64,000 nt of DNA from Sphingomonas sp. LY54 (GCF_035594035.1 NZ_CP141588.1:1178001-1242000), one strand, 5' to 3'. Shown: positions 1 to 12,380, numbered from the stretch's first letter. Notes: generated by a model not told the origin, from the letters alone. Made by a program: numbers and translations.

Positions 1-63
1 ACATTTGCGCTTGGGCGGCAAGGCTGGAAGGGCACAATCTGCGAAACTGTCTTGAGGGCGAGC

Positions 64-1596
64 ATGTCGGCCAATCTGGAAACACTCGAAGCACGCCGCA
101 CCCAGGCGCGGCTCGGCGGCGGCGAGAAGCGTATCGAGGCGCAGCACGCCAAGGGGCGGCTGACCGCACGCGAGCGGCTCGACGTGCTGCTCGATGAGGG
201 CAGCTTCGAAGAATATGACATGTTCGTCGAGCACAATTGCGCCGATTTCGGCATGGAGAGCCAGAAATTCCCCGGCGACGGCGTCGTCACCGGATCGGGC
301 ACGATCAACGGCCGCCTCGTCTATGTCTTCGCGCAGGATTTCACCGTGTTCGGCGGCTCATTGAGCGAGCGGCACGCGCAGAAGATCTGCAAGGTGATGG
401 ACATGGCGATGAAGGTCGGCGCGCCCGTCATCGGTTTGAACGACAGCGGCGGCGCTCGCATCCAGGAAGGCGTCGCCTCATTGGGCGGCTATGCCGAGGT
501 GTTCCAGCGCAACGTCCTCGCTTCCGGCGTGGTGCCGCAACTGAGCCTGATCATGGGCCCGTGCGCGGGCGGCGCAGTCTACAGCCCGGCGATGACCGAC
601 TTCATCTTCATGGTGAAGGACAGCTCCTACATGTTCGTCACCGGCCCCGACGTGGTGAAGACCGTCACCAACGAGGTCGTGACCCAGGAGGAGCTGGGCG
701 GCGCAATCACCCACACGACCAAGTCGGGCGTCGCCGATGTCGCGTTCGAGAACGATATCGAAGCCCTGCTCGCGACCCGCGACTTCTTCGACTTCCTGCC
801 GCTTTCCAATCGCCACCCTTTGCCGCAGCGGCCGACGAACGATCCATGGGACCGGATCGAGGACAGCCTCGACACATTGATCCCGGACAGCGCCAACAAG
901 CCCTACGACATGCACGAGCTCATCCGGAAGACGCTCGACGAGGGCGACTTCTTCGAGGTGCAGCCGACCCATGCCGGCAACATCCTCACCGGCTTCGGGC
1001 GGATCGAGGGCCGCACCGTGGGCGTCGTCGCCAACCAGCCGATGGTGCTGGCCGGCGTGCTCGACATCAAATCGTCGAAGAAGGCCGCGCGCTTCGTCCG
1101 CTTCTGCGATGCCTTCGACATCCCGATCATCACCTTCGTCGACGTGCCCGGATTCCTCCCCGGCGTCGCCCAGGAGCATGACGGCATCATCAAGCACGGC
1201 GCCAAATTGCTGTTCGCTTATGCCGAGGCGACCGTGCCCAAGATCACTGTCATCACGCGCAAGGCCTATGGCGGCGCTTATGACGTGATGGCGAGCAAGC
1301 ATCTGCGCGGCGACTTGAACTACGCCTGGCCGTCGGCCGAGATTGCGGTGATGGGCGCCAAGGGCGCCGTCGAGATCATCTTCCGCAAGGACATTGGCGA
1401 TCCGGAGAAGATCGCGGCCCGCACCAAGGAATATGAGGACCAGTTCGCGAACCCCTTCGTGGCCGCATCCAAAGGCTTCATCGACGAGGTGATCATGCCG
1501 CATTCGACGCGCCGCCGGATCGCGCTCGGCCTCCGCAAGCTGCGCGACAAGCAGCTCGAAAATCCGTGGAAGAAGCATGACAATATTCCGCTCTAA
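64..1596 (+). CDS. pccB: Propionyl-CoA carboxylase beta chain (carboxyltransferase)
   Basis: This is the carboxyltransferase subunit, which moves CO2 from carboxybiotin on the alpha chain to propionyl-CoA and forms (S)-methylmalonyl-CoA in the cytoplasm. The 510-residue length is normal for acyl-CoA carboxylase beta chains. Two crotonase-like lobes are visible, with the acyl-CoA pocket stretches [12 protein letters not shown] and [12 protein letters not shown] in the N lobe and DVPGFLPG and [11 protein letters not shown] in the C lobe. I chose the ATG at 64 ([12 protein letters not shown]), which follows a GAGGG-like ribosome site; an in-frame TTG at 52 would add four residues. It is the first gene of a propionate/methylmalonyl-CoA operon and its biotinylated partner lies at 6107-8089. 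Substrate preference (propionyl- versus acetyl-CoA) is inferred from the neighbouring epimerase and mutase. Confidence 0.95.
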   Translation: MSANLETLEARRTQARLGGGEKRIEAQHAKGRLTARERLDVLLDEGSFEEYDMFVEHNCADFGMESQKFPGDGVVTGSGTINGRLVYVFAQDFTVFGGSLSERHAQKICKVMDMAMKVGAPVIGLNDSGGARIQEGVASLGGYAEVFQRNVLASGVVPQLSLIMGPCAGGAVYSPAMTDFIFMVKDSSYMFVTGPDVVKTVTNEVVTQEELGGAITHTTKSGVADVAFENDIEALLATRDFFDFLPLSNRHPLPQRPTNDPWDRIEDSLDTLIPDSANKPYDMHELIRKTLDEGDFFEVQPTHAGNILTGFGRIEGRTVGVVANQPMVLAGVLDIKSSKKAARFVRFCDAFDIPIITFVDVPGFLPGVAQEHDGIIKHGAKLLFAYAEATVPKITVITRKAYGGAYDVMASKHLRGDLNYAWPSAEIAVMGAKGAVEIIFRKDIGDPEKIAARTKEYEDQFANPFVAASKGFIDEVIMPHSTRRRIALGLRKLRDKQLENPWKKHDNIPL

Positions 1597-1614
1597 TGCC
1601 GCTGAGGTGAGAGC

Positions 1615-2034
1615 ATGAAGCTCGGCCGCCTCAACCATGTCGGGGTCGCGACCCCGTCGATCGAGAAGAGCATCGCCTTCTATCGCGACGTGATGGGCGC
1701 GGAGGTGATCCACGCGCCGTTCGATCTGCCCGCGCAGGGCGTGAAGGTGTGCTTCGTCGATACGCCCAATACGCAGATCGAGCTGATCGAGCCTCTGGGC
1801 GAAGCCTCGCCGATCCACGGCTTTCTCGCCAAGAACCCGGCCGGAGGACAGCACCACCTCTGCTACGAAGTGCCCGACATCCGCGCGGCGAAAGCCTGGT
1901 TCGAGGCCAAGGGCGCCAAGGTGCTCGGCGAGCCGCGCATCGGCGCCCACGGCACTTTGATCTTCTTCGTCCATCCCAAAGACATGGGCGGCGTGCTGAC
2001 CGAGATTATGGAGACCCCCAAGGGTGACCACTGA
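1615..2034 (+). CDS. mce: Methylmalonyl-CoA epimerase
   Basis: The product interconverts (S)- and (R)-methylmalonyl-CoA, linking the carboxylase to the mutase. The 139-residue protein is one vicinal-oxygen-chelate domain: the opening [19 protein letters not shown] supplies the first metal histidine, [13 protein letters not shown] another, and the closing [16 protein letters not shown] carries the C-terminal metal glutamate. The ATG at 1615 follows the ribosome site GAGGTGAGAGC. It starts 18 bases after pccB, and its last 11 bases overlap the GTG start of the mutase gene, so translation of the three genes is probably coupled. Length and motifs fit the family well. Confidence 0.95.
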   Translation: MKLGRLNHVGVATPSIEKSIAFYRDVMGAEVIHAPFDLPAQGVKVCFVDTPNTQIELIEPLGEASPIHGFLAKNPAGGQHHLCYEVPDIRAAKAWFEAKGAKVLGEPRIGAHGTLIFFVHPKDMGGVLTEIMETPKGDH

Positions 2035-4171
2035 GCCCAAACTGACCCGCGCCGAATGGGAAGCGCTTGCCGCCAAGGAGGTGAAGGGCCGCGACCTCAC
2101 CTGGCACACGCCCGAGGGCATCGCGGTGAAGCCGCTCTACACGGCCGAGGATGTGGAGGGGATCGACCCCGGCCTGCCGGGCTTCGCGCCGTTCACGCGC
2201 GGCGTGCGCGCATCGATGTACGCCGGGCGTCCCTGGACGATCCGCCAATATGCAGGCTTCTCGACCGCCGAGGCGTCCAACGCCTTCTACCGTCGCAACC
2301 TCGCCGCCGGCCAGAAGGGCCTGTCGGTCGCGTTCGATCTCGCGACTCATCGCGGCTATGACTCGGACCACCCGCGCGTCACCGGCGACGTCGGCAAGGC
2401 GGGCGTGGCGATCGACACGATCGACGACATGAAGATCCTGTTCGACGGCATTCCGCTCGACAAGATGTCGGTCTCGATGACGATGAACGGCGCAGTGATC
2501 CCGATCCTCGCATTCTACATCGTCGCGGCCGAGGAGCAGGGCGTCGCCCAGGACCAGCTCGACGGGACCATCCAGAACGACATTTTGAAGGAGTTCATGG
2601 TCCGCAACACGTACATTTATCCGCCCGACCACTCGATGCGGATCGTGTCGGACATCATCGGCTACACCTCGCGCCACATGCCGAAATTCAATTCGATCTC
2701 GATCTCCGGCTACCACATGCAGGAAGCCGGGGCGACGCAGCTCCAGGAACTCGCCTTCACGATCGCCGACGGCCGCGAATATGCCAAGGCGGCGATGGCG
2801 ACCGGCCTCGATCTCGACGCCTTCGCCGGCCGCCTGTCCTTCTTCTTCGCGATCGGCATGAACTTCTTCATGGAGGTCGCCAAGCTGCGCGCCGCGCGCA
2901 CGCTGTGGCACCGCGTGATGACCGATCTCGGCGCGAAGGACGAGCGCTCGAAGATGCTGCGCACGCACTGCCAGACGTCGGGCGTGTCGCTGACCGAGCA
3001 GGACCCGTACAACAATGTGATCCGCACCACCGTCGAGGCGATGGCGGCGGCGCTGGGCGGGACACAGTCCCTTCACACCAATGCGCTCGACGAGGCGATC
3101 GCGCTGCCGACCGACTTTTCGGCCCGTATCGCCCGCAACACCCAGATCGTGCTGCAGGAAGAGACCGGCATCACCAACGTCGTCGACCCGCTCGGCGGCT
3201 CTTATTATGTCGAGGCGCTCACCCAGGAACTGGTCGACAAGGCCTGGGAAATCATCGAGCGGGTCGAGGCCGACGGCGGCATGGCCAAGGCGGTCGCGCA
3301 TGGCTGGCCCAAGGCGATGATCGAGGAGGCTTCGGCCGCCCGCGCCGCCCGCGTCGACAAGGGCGAAGACGTGATCGTCGGCGTCAACCGCTACCGGATG
3401 GAGGGCGAGGACGCACTCGACATCCTCGACATCGACAATGCCGCGGTCCGCGACGCGCAAATCCGCCGCATCGAAGAGGTGAAGACCGGCCGCGACGAAG
3501 CGCAATGCACCGCCGCGCTCGACGCGCTGCGCACAGGCGCGCGCGGCAAGGACAATCTGCTCGGCCTTGCGGTCGAGGCAGCACGCGCGCGCGCCACGCT
3601 CGGCGAGATTTCATCGGCGATGGAGGATGTGTTCGGCCGCTACGATACGGTGCCCGTCCCGGTGAGCGGCGTTTACGGCGGCGCTTATGCGAACGACCCC
3701 AAATGGCTGCAGGCCGGCCAGGGCGTAGACGCCGTCGGCCGGCGGCTGGGCCGCAAGCCCCGCATGCTGGTCGCCAAGATGGGCCAGGATGGCCACGACC
3801 GCGGCGCCAACCTCGTCGCCTCGGCCTTCGCCGATCTCGGCTTCGAGGTCGTCCCCGGTCCGCTCTTCCAGACCCCCGAGGAAAGCGCCCGGCTCGCGGT
3901 CGAAAAGGATGTGGACGTGGTCGGCGCCTCCAGCCTCGCCGCCGGCCACAAGACGCTCGTCCCCGAGTTGATCGGGCACCTCAAGGACCTCGGCCGCCCC
4001 GACATAAAGGTCGTCGTCGGCGGCGTCATCCCGAGCCAGGATTACGAGATGCTGCGCGCCGCCGGCGTGCAGGCGATCTTCGGCCCCGGCACCAACCTTG
4101 TCGATGCGGCCGGCGAAGTGCTGAAGCTGCTCGGCCACAATTTCCCGCCGATCGAGGAAGCCGCCGAATGA
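2024..4171 (+). CDS. scpA: Methylmalonyl-CoA mutase, adenosylcobalamin-dependent
   Basis: The enzyme rearranges (R)-methylmalonyl-CoA to succinyl-CoA with adenosylcobalamin. At 715 residues it is the single-chain (large-subunit) form. The N-terminal TIM barrel shows family stretches such as [20 protein letters not shown] and [13 protein letters not shown]. The C-terminal B12-binding domain has the DGHDRG (DxHxxG) motif at about residues 587-592, whose histidine binds cobalt. The start is GTG at 2024 ([12 protein letters not shown]), inside the end of mce. Its TGA shares ATGA with the first possible bioB start at 4168. No MeaB/ArgK chaperone gene and no cobalamin riboswitch lie in this operon, so B12 loading must depend on genes elsewhere. 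Confidence 0.96.
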   Translation: MTTEPKLTRAEWEALAAKEVKGRDLTWHTPEGIAVKPLYTAEDVEGIDPGLPGFAPFTRGVRASMYAGRPWTIRQYAGFSTAEASNAFYRRNLAAGQKGLSVAFDLATHRGYDSDHPRVTGDVGKAGVAIDTIDDMKILFDGIPLDKMSVSMTMNGAVIPILAFYIVAAEEQGVAQDQLDGTIQNDILKEFMVRNTYIYPPDHSMRIVSDIIGYTSRHMPKFNSISISGYHMQEAGATQLQELAFTIADGREYAKAAMATGLDLDAFAGRLSFFFAIGMNFFMEVAKLRAARTLWHRVMTDLGAKDERSKMLRTHCQTSGVSLTEQDPYNNVIRTTVEAMAAALGGTQSLHTNALDEAIALPTDFSARIARNTQIVLQEETGITNVVDPLGGSYYVEALTQELVDKAWEIIERVEADGGMAKAVAHGWPKAMIEEASAARAARVDKGEDVIVGVNRYRMEGEDALDILDIDNAAVRDAQIRRIEEVKTGRDEAQCTAALDALRTGARGKDNLLGLAVEAARARATLGEISSAMEDVFGRYDTVPVPVSGVYGGAYANDPKWLQAGQGVDAVGRRLGRKPRMLVAKMGQDGHDRGANLVASAFADLGFEVVPGPLFQTPEESARLAVEKDVDVVGASSLAAGHKTLVPELIGHLKDLGRPDIKVVVGGVIPSQDYEMLRAAGVQAIFGPGTNLVDAAGEVLKLLGHNFPPIEEAAE

Positions 4172-5256
4172 ACTTCCCCACCCCTCATCCCCGTGAAAGC
4201 GGGGATCCCGCTTCTTCTTTCTTTCCGGCGCCGCAGGAACAGCGGGATTCCCGCCTTCGCGGGAATGACGTGAGAACGGATTGGACACGCGAGGAGATCG
4301 CGGGTCTCTTCGACCTCCCGTTCATGGACCTCGTCTTCGAGGCGCAGCGCATCCATCGCGAGTGGCACGCGCATAACGAGGTCCAGCTCTCAACCCTGCT
4401 CAGCATCAAGACCGGCGGCTGCGCCGAGGATTGCGGCTATTGCAGCCAGTCGGCCTTCGCGGAATCTGGCCTCAAGGCGGAAAAACTGATGGAGGTCGAG
4501 AAGGTCCTCGCCGCCGCGCGCGAGGCCAAGGAAGCCGGGTCCGGCCGCTTCTGCATGGGCGCCGCCTGGCGCGAGCCCAAGGACCGCGACATGGACGTGA
4601 TCGTCGCGATGGTCGCGGGCGTCAAAACCATGGGCCTCGAGACCTGCATGACTTTGGGCATGCTGAGCGACGAGCAGGCGAGCCGCCTCGCCCATGCCGG
4701 GCTCGATTATTACAATCACAATGTCGACACCTCGCCCGAATATTATGGCGAGGTCATCACCACCCGCACCTATCAGGAGCGGCTCGACACGCTCGATCGC
4801 GTCCGCGCCGCCGGCATGTCGGTCTGCTCGGGCGGCATCGTCGGCATGGGCGAGACCCGCGAGGACCGGGTCGGCTTCGTCCACACGCTCGCCACCCTTC
4901 CCGCCCATCCCGAGAGCGTGCCGATCAACGCGCTCGTCCCGGTCCGGGGCACCAGCCTCGGCGACCGCCTGCTCGCCCAACGCGAGACCAAGATCGACGA
5001 TATCGAGTTCGTCCGCACGGTCGCGGTGGCGCGCATCACCATGCCGCGCTCGATGGTCCGCCTGTCGGCCGGCCGCGAGAGCATGAGCGAGAGCACCCAG
5101 GCCTTGTGCTTCCTGGCTGGCGCCAACTCGATCTTCACCGGCGACAAATTGCTGACCGCCGGCAATGCCGGCGCCGGGGCGGACGCCACCCTGTTCGCCA
5201 AGCTCGGCCTCCAGCCGATGACCAGCGAAGAACCGGCGCGGGTGGCCGCGGAGTGA
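4168..5256 (+). CDS. bioB: Biotin synthase (radical SAM)
   Basis: The product inserts sulfur into dethiobiotin to make biotin, the cofactor that the operon's own carboxylase needs. The radical-SAM motif CAEDCGYC (C-x3-C-x2-C) binds the [4Fe-4S] cluster. Further BioB stretches are [35 protein letters not shown] and a C-terminal [16 protein letters not shown]. If translation starts at the ATG at 4168 (362 residues), the first about 34 residues are encoded by a palindromic repeat and have no counterpart expected in BioB. An in-frame GTG at 4270 gives a 328-residue protein of normal length starting [14 protein letters not shown], but has no clear ribosome site. The gene overlaps the mutase at its 5' end and the esterase at its 3' end. 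The function is secure, the start is not. Confidence 0.93.
   Translation: MNFPTPHPRESGDPASSFFPAPQEQRDSRLRGNDVRTDWTREEIAGLFDLPFMDLVFEAQRIHREWHAHNEVQLSTLLSIKTGGCAEDCGYCSQSAFAESGLKAEKLMEVEKVLAAAREAKEAGSGRFCMGAAWREPKDRDMDVIVAMVAGVKTMGLETCMTLGMLSDEQASRLAHAGLDYYNHNVDTSPEYYGEVITTRTYQERLDTLDRVRAAGMSVCSGGIVGMGETREDRVGFVHTLATLPAHPESVPINALVPVRGTSLGDRLLAQRETKIDDIEFVRTVAVARITMPRSMVRLSAGRESMSESTQALCFLAGANSIFTGDKLLTAGNAGAGADATLFAKLGLQPMTSEEPARVAAE
4183..4269. repeat. Nested palindromic repeat overlapping the 5' end of bioB
   Basis: Three nested inverted repeats are seen. ATCCCCG (4187-4193) pairs with CGGGGAT (4200-4206). ATTCCCG (4247-4253) pairs with CGGGAAT (4260-4266). ATCCCGCT (4205-4212) pairs with AGCGGGAT (4241-4248) as an outer arm. 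The sequence has the look of the dispersed palindromic elements common between genes of alphaproteobacteria. Here it lies wholly inside the first possible reading frame of bioB, so it either encodes a peptide leader or forms an untranslated structure before the GTG at 4270. Confidence 0.8.
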
Positions 5257-6106
5257 TCGCGCGCCTGCTTTGCGCGCTGGCGATGATGCTCGCGACGCCG
5301 GCCCTCGCCCAGGCGCCGGCTTCGCAGCCGACCCCGATCGCGATCGGCGAGACGCACAGGATCGCCTCGCGGCACATGAGCGACGCCCGCACAATCAACG
5401 TCTACCTGCCGAGCGGCTATGCCGATCCCACCAAGCGCTTCCCGGTCCTCTATCTGATCGACGGCGGGCTGGAGCAGGACTTCATCCACATCGCCGGGAC
5501 CAGCCAGCTCGGCGGCATCTGGGCGCGCTCCGAGCCGGTGATCCTCGTCGGCATCGAGACCAAGGACCGGCGGCGCGAGCTGATCGGCCCGACCCAGGAC
5601 GTAAAGCTGCTGATCGATTATCCGACCGCAGGCTTCTCGGCTGGATTCCGCAACTACATACGCGACGAAGTGAAGCCGCTCATCGAGAAGAATTATCGCA
5701 CGACCGGCGACGACGCCGTGATCGGAGAGTCGCTCGCAGGCCTCTTCATCGTCGAGACCTTCCTGCGCGAACCCTCCCTGTTCGACCGCTACGCCGCGGT
5801 GAGCCCGAGCCTCTGGTGGGACCAGCAGCGCCTGTCGGGCGAGGCGGCGGGCCTGCTCAAGGGCCGCAAGAAAGCCGACACGCGGCTGTTCCTGACGATC
5901 GGGGACGAAGGCGCGGAAATGCAGGCCGGCGTCGACCGGCTGCTCGATGCGCTGGCGGCCCATCCTGCGGCGGCGGGCCAATATTGCTACGCGCCGCGGC
6001 CACACTCGACCCACGCTACAATCTATCACGACGTGTCGCCCGAGGCGCTCCAGTACCTCTTCCCGACCTCGGTCGACCACGACCCTAAAAGCGGATTTGT
6101 CATCGC

Positions 6107-6125
<19 letters not shown>
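5253..6125 (+). CDS. Exported alpha/beta-hydrolase (esterase D / enterochelin-esterase-like)
   Basis: This 290-residue protein has an N-terminal signal peptide ([20 protein letters not shown]), so it should act in the periplasm or outside. The mature part matches the 'putative esterase' branch of alpha/beta hydrolases: [11 protein letters not shown] and [10 protein letters not shown] near the start, and the nucleophile elbow GESLAG with its serine. An acidic residue and a late histidine ([10 protein letters not shown]) would complete the triad. The GTG start overlaps the bioB stop (GTGA) and the gene runs 19 bases into pccA, so it is co-translated with the carboxylase operon, although no role in propionate metabolism is obvious. 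The substrate is unknown. Confidence 0.8.
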
Positions 6126-8089
<1,964 letters not shown>

Positions 8090-8109
8090 CACGGCCAACG
8101 AACGAGTTG

Positions 8110-8178
8110 CAGCTCCCCGGCGAAAGCCGGGGCCCACCCGACCATCTCCTGGGCCCCGGCTTTCGCCGGGGAACGCTG
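8110..8178. terminator. Long inverted repeat after pccA (terminator or REP-like element)
   Basis: The arm starting at 8110 (cagctccccggcgaaagccg and onward to 8136) is matched by its near-perfect reverse complement at 8150-8178, leaving a loop of about 13 bases. No T-run follows, so it may be a dispersed palindrome that stabilises the 3' end rather than a classical rho-independent terminator. It separates the carboxylase operon from the MFS gene. Confidence 0.7.
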
Positions 8179-8244
8179 CAGCCCCCGACCCCGCGTAACG
8201 ACCCTCTCCCCTTGGCGGAGAGGGGCCGCTATGACCCCGCGACC

Positions 8245-9486
8245 ATGCACGGTCCTGTCCTTCCCCGCAAACGGTTCGACGCCGCCATCGCCTTCATCCT
8301 GGTGACGGCGGTGCTCGACATCATGGCGATGGGGATCGTCATCCCGGTCCTCCCGGCCTTGATCGAGGACTTCACCGGATCGAACGCCCAAGCCGGGATC
8401 TATAACGGCCTGTTCGTCGCGCTTTGGGCGGGGATGCAATTCATCTTCTCGCCGATCATCGGGTCGCTTTCCGATCATTATGGCCGCCGCCCGGTTATCC
8501 TCGTCTCGGCGGCCGGCCTGGCCGCCGATTTCGCATTGATGGCGCTGGCGCCGAACCTCTGGTGGCTCGCGGTCGGACGCATCCTCGGCGGCATCACATC
8601 GTCGAGCTTCACCACCGTCTTCGCCTATATGGCCGACATCACCGCGCCGGAAAAAAGGGCGCGTGCCTACGGGCTGATCGGGGCGGCGTTCAGCGCCGGC
8701 TTTGTCGCCGGACCGCTGGTCGGCGGCGTGCTCGGCGAATGGGGCCCGCGCGTGCCCTTCTGGGCGGCGGCGATCCTGAGCGCCCTCGCCTTTCTCTACG
8801 GCCTGGTCGTCCTTCCGGAATCGCTGAAGCCGGAGAACCGCATGGCTTTCTCGTGGAAGCGCGCCAATCCGTTCGGGGCGCTCCGGCTGCTGCGCTCGCA
8901 CGCCGAGCTGACCGGCCTCGCCCTCGTCAACTTCCTTCTCTATTTCGCGCACCACGTCTTCTCGGCCGTGTTCGTGCTCTACGCCGCCTATCGCTATGCA
9001 TGGGGGGCATCGCAAGTGGGCGTCCTGCTGGCGATGGTGGGGCTGCTCGACATGCTGGTCCAGGGCGTGCTCGTGGGACCGGCCGTCAAGCGCTGGGGCG
9101 ACCGCGCGGTGATGGTGTTCGGGCTGGTCGGCGGCGGCATCGGCATCGCCTGCATGGGGCTGGCGCCGACGGGGCTCGCCTTCACGCTCGCCATGTTGCC
9201 CAACGCTTTGTGGGGCCTGGCGATGCCGACGCTGCAGTCGCTGATGACGCAGCGCGTCTCCGAGAGCGAGCAAGGCCAGCTCCAGGGCGCCAATATGAGC
9301 GTCGCCAGCATTGCGGGGATCGTCTCGCCGCTTTTCTTCGGCTTCGTCTACTCGGCTTCGGTCGGTGCGAATCCGCTCATCCCGCATCCCGGCACCTCCT
9401 TCTTCCTCGCCTCGCTCGTGCTGCTGGCCGGGGCCGCGATCGGCGCGCTGGTGGCCCGCCAGGCGGCGCGGCGCGGCGACAGCTGA
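8245..9486 (+). CDS. MFS transporter, TetA-like drug:H+ antiporter family
   Basis: This is a 413-residue inner-membrane protein with about 12 hydrophobic segments. After a short basic N-terminus, helix 1 reads AFILVTAVLDIMAMGIVIPV. Motif A of the major facilitator superfamily, GSLSDHYGRRP, sits in loop 2-3, and the stretch GAAFSAGFVAGPLVGG resembles the antiporter motif C in helix 5. These place it with the TetA/multidrug branch. It starts at ATG 8245, after the intergenic hairpin, and has no obvious functional link to its neighbours. No TetR-type repressor is adjacent, so tetracycline resistance should not be assumed. Confidence 0.88.
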   Translation: MHGPVLPRKRFDAAIAFILVTAVLDIMAMGIVIPVLPALIEDFTGSNAQAGIYNGLFVALWAGMQFIFSPIIGSLSDHYGRRPVILVSAAGLAADFALMALAPNLWWLAVGRILGGITSSSFTTVFAYMADITAPEKRARAYGLIGAAFSAGFVAGPLVGGVLGEWGPRVPFWAAAILSALAFLYGLVVLPESLKPENRMAFSWKRANPFGALRLLRSHAELTGLALVNFLLYFAHHVFSAVFVLYAAYRYAWGASQVGVLLAMVGLLDMLVQGVLVGPAVKRWGDRAVMVFGLVGGGIGIACMGLAPTGLAFTLAMLPNALWGLAMPTLQSLMTQRVSESEQGQLQGANMSVASIAGIVSPLFFGFVYSASVGANPLIPHPGTSFFLASLVLLAGAAIGALVARQAARRGDS

Positions 9487-9664
9487 GCGCAACTTCGCCG
9501 CCCGAAATCGCGCATTCGTCGCGCCGCTGCCGGGTTCGCCGCAGCAAAAGGCGCTTCGGACGACTGTCCCATGACCGCAACACACCCCGCGCCTAATCGC
9601 CGGCCCAAGCCTGATCCATCCCGGACCAGGCGGGACAATCTGAAAAAGAGCGAAGGGGTTTGGA

Positions 9665-10228
9665 ATGCGTGCAGTTGCAGTTGCTTTGACGTCGCTTGTT
9701 GCCTTGGCCGCCGCCTCGCCGGCCGCCGCGGAGGGCTTCCGCGCCGAGATTCATGCCGGTTGGGATCATGTCTCGGCCGACGGCCCGGACGATGACGGCG
9801 TCGCTTACGGTATCGGCCTCGGCTATGATTTCGCGATCGGCGAGAAGGGCTTTGTCGGCCTCGATTTCAGCTTCGATGACAGCTCGATGAAGGAGTGCGA
9901 CACCAGCGTCCTCGTCGCCAACGACACGCTCTGCGTAAAGGCCGGCCGCGATATCGCCGCCGGCATCCGCGGCGGCGTCAAGGTCAGCGAGGCGGGCAAG
10001 CTCTACGCCCTCGCCGGCTACACCAACGCCCGGTTCAAGAGCCGCTACACGACCGCCGCGGGCGTCACGACGAGCGATGGCGCGAACCTGGACGGCTTCC
10101 GCCTCGGCGCGGGCTACCAGCACGACTTCGCCGGCGGCGTCTACGGAAAGGTCGAATATCGCTACTCGAACTACGAAGCCGGCCTCGAGCGCCACCAGGC
10201 GCTGCTCGGCGTCGGCCTGGCCTTCTGA
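9665..10228 (+). CDS. Outer-membrane beta-barrel protein (Opa/OmpA-barrel-like)
   Basis: The 187-residue product has a signal peptide cleaved at about residue 22 (ASPAAA|EG). The rest alternates hydrophobic and polar residues in eight or so predicted strands (AEIHAGWDHVS, YGIGLGYDFAIG, KLYALAGYTNARF, GKVEYRYSNYE) and ends in the aromatic VGLAF, typical of Bam-inserted barrels. The ATG at 9665 follows GAAGGGG. It is probably a small porin-like outer-membrane protein; no binding function can be read from the sequence. It is a single-gene unit upstream of the LytS-type kinase. Confidence 0.82.
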   Translation: MRAVAVALTSLVALAAASPAAAEGFRAEIHAGWDHVSADGPDDDGVAYGIGLGYDFAIGEKGFVGLDFSFDDSSMKECDTSVLVANDTLCVKAGRDIAAGIRGGVKVSEAGKLYALAGYTNARFKSRYTTAAGVTTSDGANLDGFRLGAGYQHDFAGGVYGKVEYRYSNYEAGLERHQALLGVGLAF

Positions 10229-10443
10229 CGATGTACGGGAGGTTTCCGATCGCCGGCGACCTCCCGTTGCCCACCGTTCCTGCGCCTTCGTCGCGCGAAC
10301 GGGCACTTTCGTCCCGCTTCTGTGGGCTTGGCCTCCGCCGCGGGCGAGCGTTCGCGCATGGCGTGGGTACCCGAATGCTGAGTGACAGCCTGCCGGCTTT
10401 ACGGCAGAAAGCCTTGTCGATCAGACGAGGGGCCATCACGCTC

Positions 10444-11523
10444 ATGCCGACCGCCCGTTCCGATGCCCGTTGGCCGGAAGCCATCCTGCTGACGGTCGCG
10501 CTGTGGCTGTTCGTCCTGCTGATGTTCCTGCCGGTGATCGCCGCGCGCCACCCGGGAGGGACCTGGGCAAGCGTCGTGCTCGACGCCGCGACCATCCCGA
10601 TCTCGATGCTGTTCGCGATGCCCTTGTTCGTGGTCTTCCGGAAGACGCTCGACTGGCCGCAGACCGCGCGTATCCTCGTGCTCGTCGCCGCCGTGATCTT
10701 CACCGGCGTCGCCAACCGCATCTTCGACATCTTGTGGACCGGCTGGGTCGCCGAAAATCTCGAGGCGAGCTGGTACGATCTGCCGCGCACGATCGAGCGC
10801 AGCTACGACGCGATCCTGAAATATCTGCTGGTCTTCTCGGTCAACGTGACCCTGTTCCAGCTCGCTTTCTCGCGCCGCCGGGAATCGCGCCAGGAACGGC
10901 AATTGGTCGACGCGCGCCATGCTGCGCAGCAGGCCCAACTCGCGGCGCTCCGCTACCAGCTCAATCCGCATTTCCTGTTCAACACGCTGAACTCGATCTC
11001 CGCCCTGATCGTCACTCGGCGCAACCACGACGCCGAGCAGATGACCGACAAACTGTCGAGCTTCCTGCGCACCTCATTGGCCTGCGATCCCGCCGAGCTG
11101 GTGCCGCTCGAGGAGGAACTGGCGCTGATCGAGGAATATCTCTCGATCGAGGCGGTGCGCTTCGGCGAAAGGCTGGAGGTCACGATCGACTGCGAGCCCG
11201 AAGCCTTGCCGGCGCTGGTCCCTGGCTTCCTCGTCCAGCCACTGGTCGAGAATGCGATCAAGCATGGCGTCGCGCCGTCGCGTGACCCGGTCCACATCAT
11301 CGTCCGCGCCCGGATCGAGCATGGGGACCTGTGCATCACCGTCGAGAATGACAGCCCCGCGCAAGCCACCAATCTGCATTTCGGACGCAAGGGCGTAGGA
11401 TTGTACAACGTCAAGCAGCGCTTGCTCGCAGTCTATGGCAAGAATGCCAAGTTGTCGGCCGAGCGCGTCGACGGGCACTACGTGGCCACTATTTGCATTC
11501 CCGAGATCCTCAACGTGCGTTGA
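10444..11523 (+). CDS. LytS-type membrane sensor histidine kinase
   Basis: This is a kinase of the LytS/YehU class, pairing with the LytTR regulator at 11606. It has about four N-terminal transmembrane segments (ILLTVALWLFVLLMFLPV, PISMLFAMPLFVVF, ILVLVAAVIFTGVANRIF and one near ILKYLLVFSVNVTLFQLAF), a short coiled linker, then the His_kinase segment LRYQLNPHFLFNTLNSISAL with the phosphorylated histidine in NPHFLFN. The HATPase domain follows, with N-box VENAIKHG and G-box GRKGVGLYNVKQRL. Starting at ATG 10444 gives 359 residues, normal for the family; an upstream in-frame ATG at 10375 would add 23. The signal is unknown. Confidence 0.9.
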   Translation: MPTARSDARWPEAILLTVALWLFVLLMFLPVIAARHPGGTWASVVLDAATIPISMLFAMPLFVVFRKTLDWPQTARILVLVAAVIFTGVANRIFDILWTGWVAENLEASWYDLPRTIERSYDAILKYLLVFSVNVTLFQLAFSRRRESRQERQLVDARHAAQQAQLAALRYQLNPHFLFNTLNSISALIVTRRNHDAEQMTDKLSSFLRTSLACDPAELVPLEEELALIEEYLSIEAVRFGERLEVTIDCEPEALPALVPGFLVQPLVENAIKHGVAPSRDPVHIIVRARIEHGDLCITVENDSPAQATNLHFGRKGVGLYNVKQRLLAVYGKNAKLSAERVDGHYVATICIPEILNVR

Positions 11524-11605
11524 GAGGCGGCCGCGCCGCATTGACTAAGGCGGCCCACGCCGGGATATGTCGTTCAGACACTGACTTCCTGTGGGGAGAG
11601 GCAGG

Positions 11606-12370
11606 ATGCGCGTTTTGCTGGTCGATGACGAAACCCTCGCGCTGGATCGGCTGCGAACCTTCTTCGACGACATCGAGGGGGTGGAAGTGGTCGGCCAGGC
11701 GCAGGACGGCGACGAAGCGCTTGCCCGCATCCGCGAACTGACTCCGGACCTCGTCATCCTCGACGTGCAGATGCCGGGCAAGAACGGCCTGCGCGCCGCC
11801 GCCGAGCTCGACATCGAGCCGCGCCCCGAGCTCGTCTTCGTCACCGCCCACGAACATTATGCCCCCGACGCGTTCGACGTCGATGCCGCCGACTATCTGC
11901 TGAAGCCGGTCCGCTTCGACCGACTCCGCCAGGCCGTCGACCGCGCCCGCCGCCGCCAGGGAATGCGCGAGCAAGCCGAGCGCGCGGGGAAGCTCGAGCA
12001 GGAAGTGCAGGCGCTGAAGGCGAGCGGCGTCCACGCGCTCGACGACAACGGTTTCTGGGTGCCCGAGCGCGACGGACAGCGCCGCGTGCCGATCGACAGC
12101 ATCGACTGGATCGAGGCGGCGCGCGATTATGTGCTGCTTCACACCGACGTCCGCAGCCATTTGCTGCGCACCACGATGGCGGCGTTGGAGGAGAAATTGG
12201 CGGGCTCGGCGCTGCTGCGCGTGCACCGCTCGGCGTTCGTGCGGCCGGATCGGGTGGTGGAGGTGAAGCGGGCGAACCGCTCGCTGTGCCTGGTGCTCGC
12301 CGACGGCGCCGAAGTGCAGGTCGGGCCGAGCTACGTCAGCGCCGTGCGCGAGGCGCTCGGGCTCGACTGA
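11606..12370 (+). CDS. LytTR-family response regulator
   Basis: A 254-residue cytoplasmic regulator. The N-terminal receiver has acidic residues VDDE near residue 7 and the phospho-acceptor aspartate in PDLVILDVQMPG. The C-terminal half is a LytTR DNA-binding domain (VPIDSIDWIEAARDYVLLHT, LLRVHRSAFVRPD, VQVGPSYVSAVREALG). The ATG at 11606 is preceded by GGGAGAGGCAGG. It lies 82 bases after the kinase and is clearly its partner. LytTR regulators usually bind imperfect direct repeats upstream of targets; I did not find a convincing pair upstream of this operon. Confidence 0.93.
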   Translation: MRVLLVDDETLALDRLRTFFDDIEGVEVVGQAQDGDEALARIRELTPDLVILDVQMPGKNGLRAAAELDIEPRPELVFVTAHEHYAPDAFDVDAADYLLKPVRFDRLRQAVDRARRRQGMREQAERAGKLEQEVQALKASGVHALDDNGFWVPERDGQRRVPIDSIDWIEAARDYVLLHTDVRSHLLRTTMAALEEKLAGSALLRVHRSAFVRPDRVVEVKRANRSLCLVLADGAEVQVGPSYVSAVREALGLD

Positions 12371-12380
12371 CGCGCGTGCC

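Noticed and set aside
478..5394. Long open frames opposite or out of frame with pccB, the mutase and bioB (for example 478-2121 and 2006-3505 minus, 2905-4167 plus)
   Set aside because: They are Arg/Ala/Gly-rich shadows typical of high-GC DNA and lie fully over genes with clear family motifs.
8245..9486. Naming the MFS gene tetA
   Set aside because: The family resemblance is to TetA-like exporters in general; no adjacent TetR and no specific evidence for tetracycline export.
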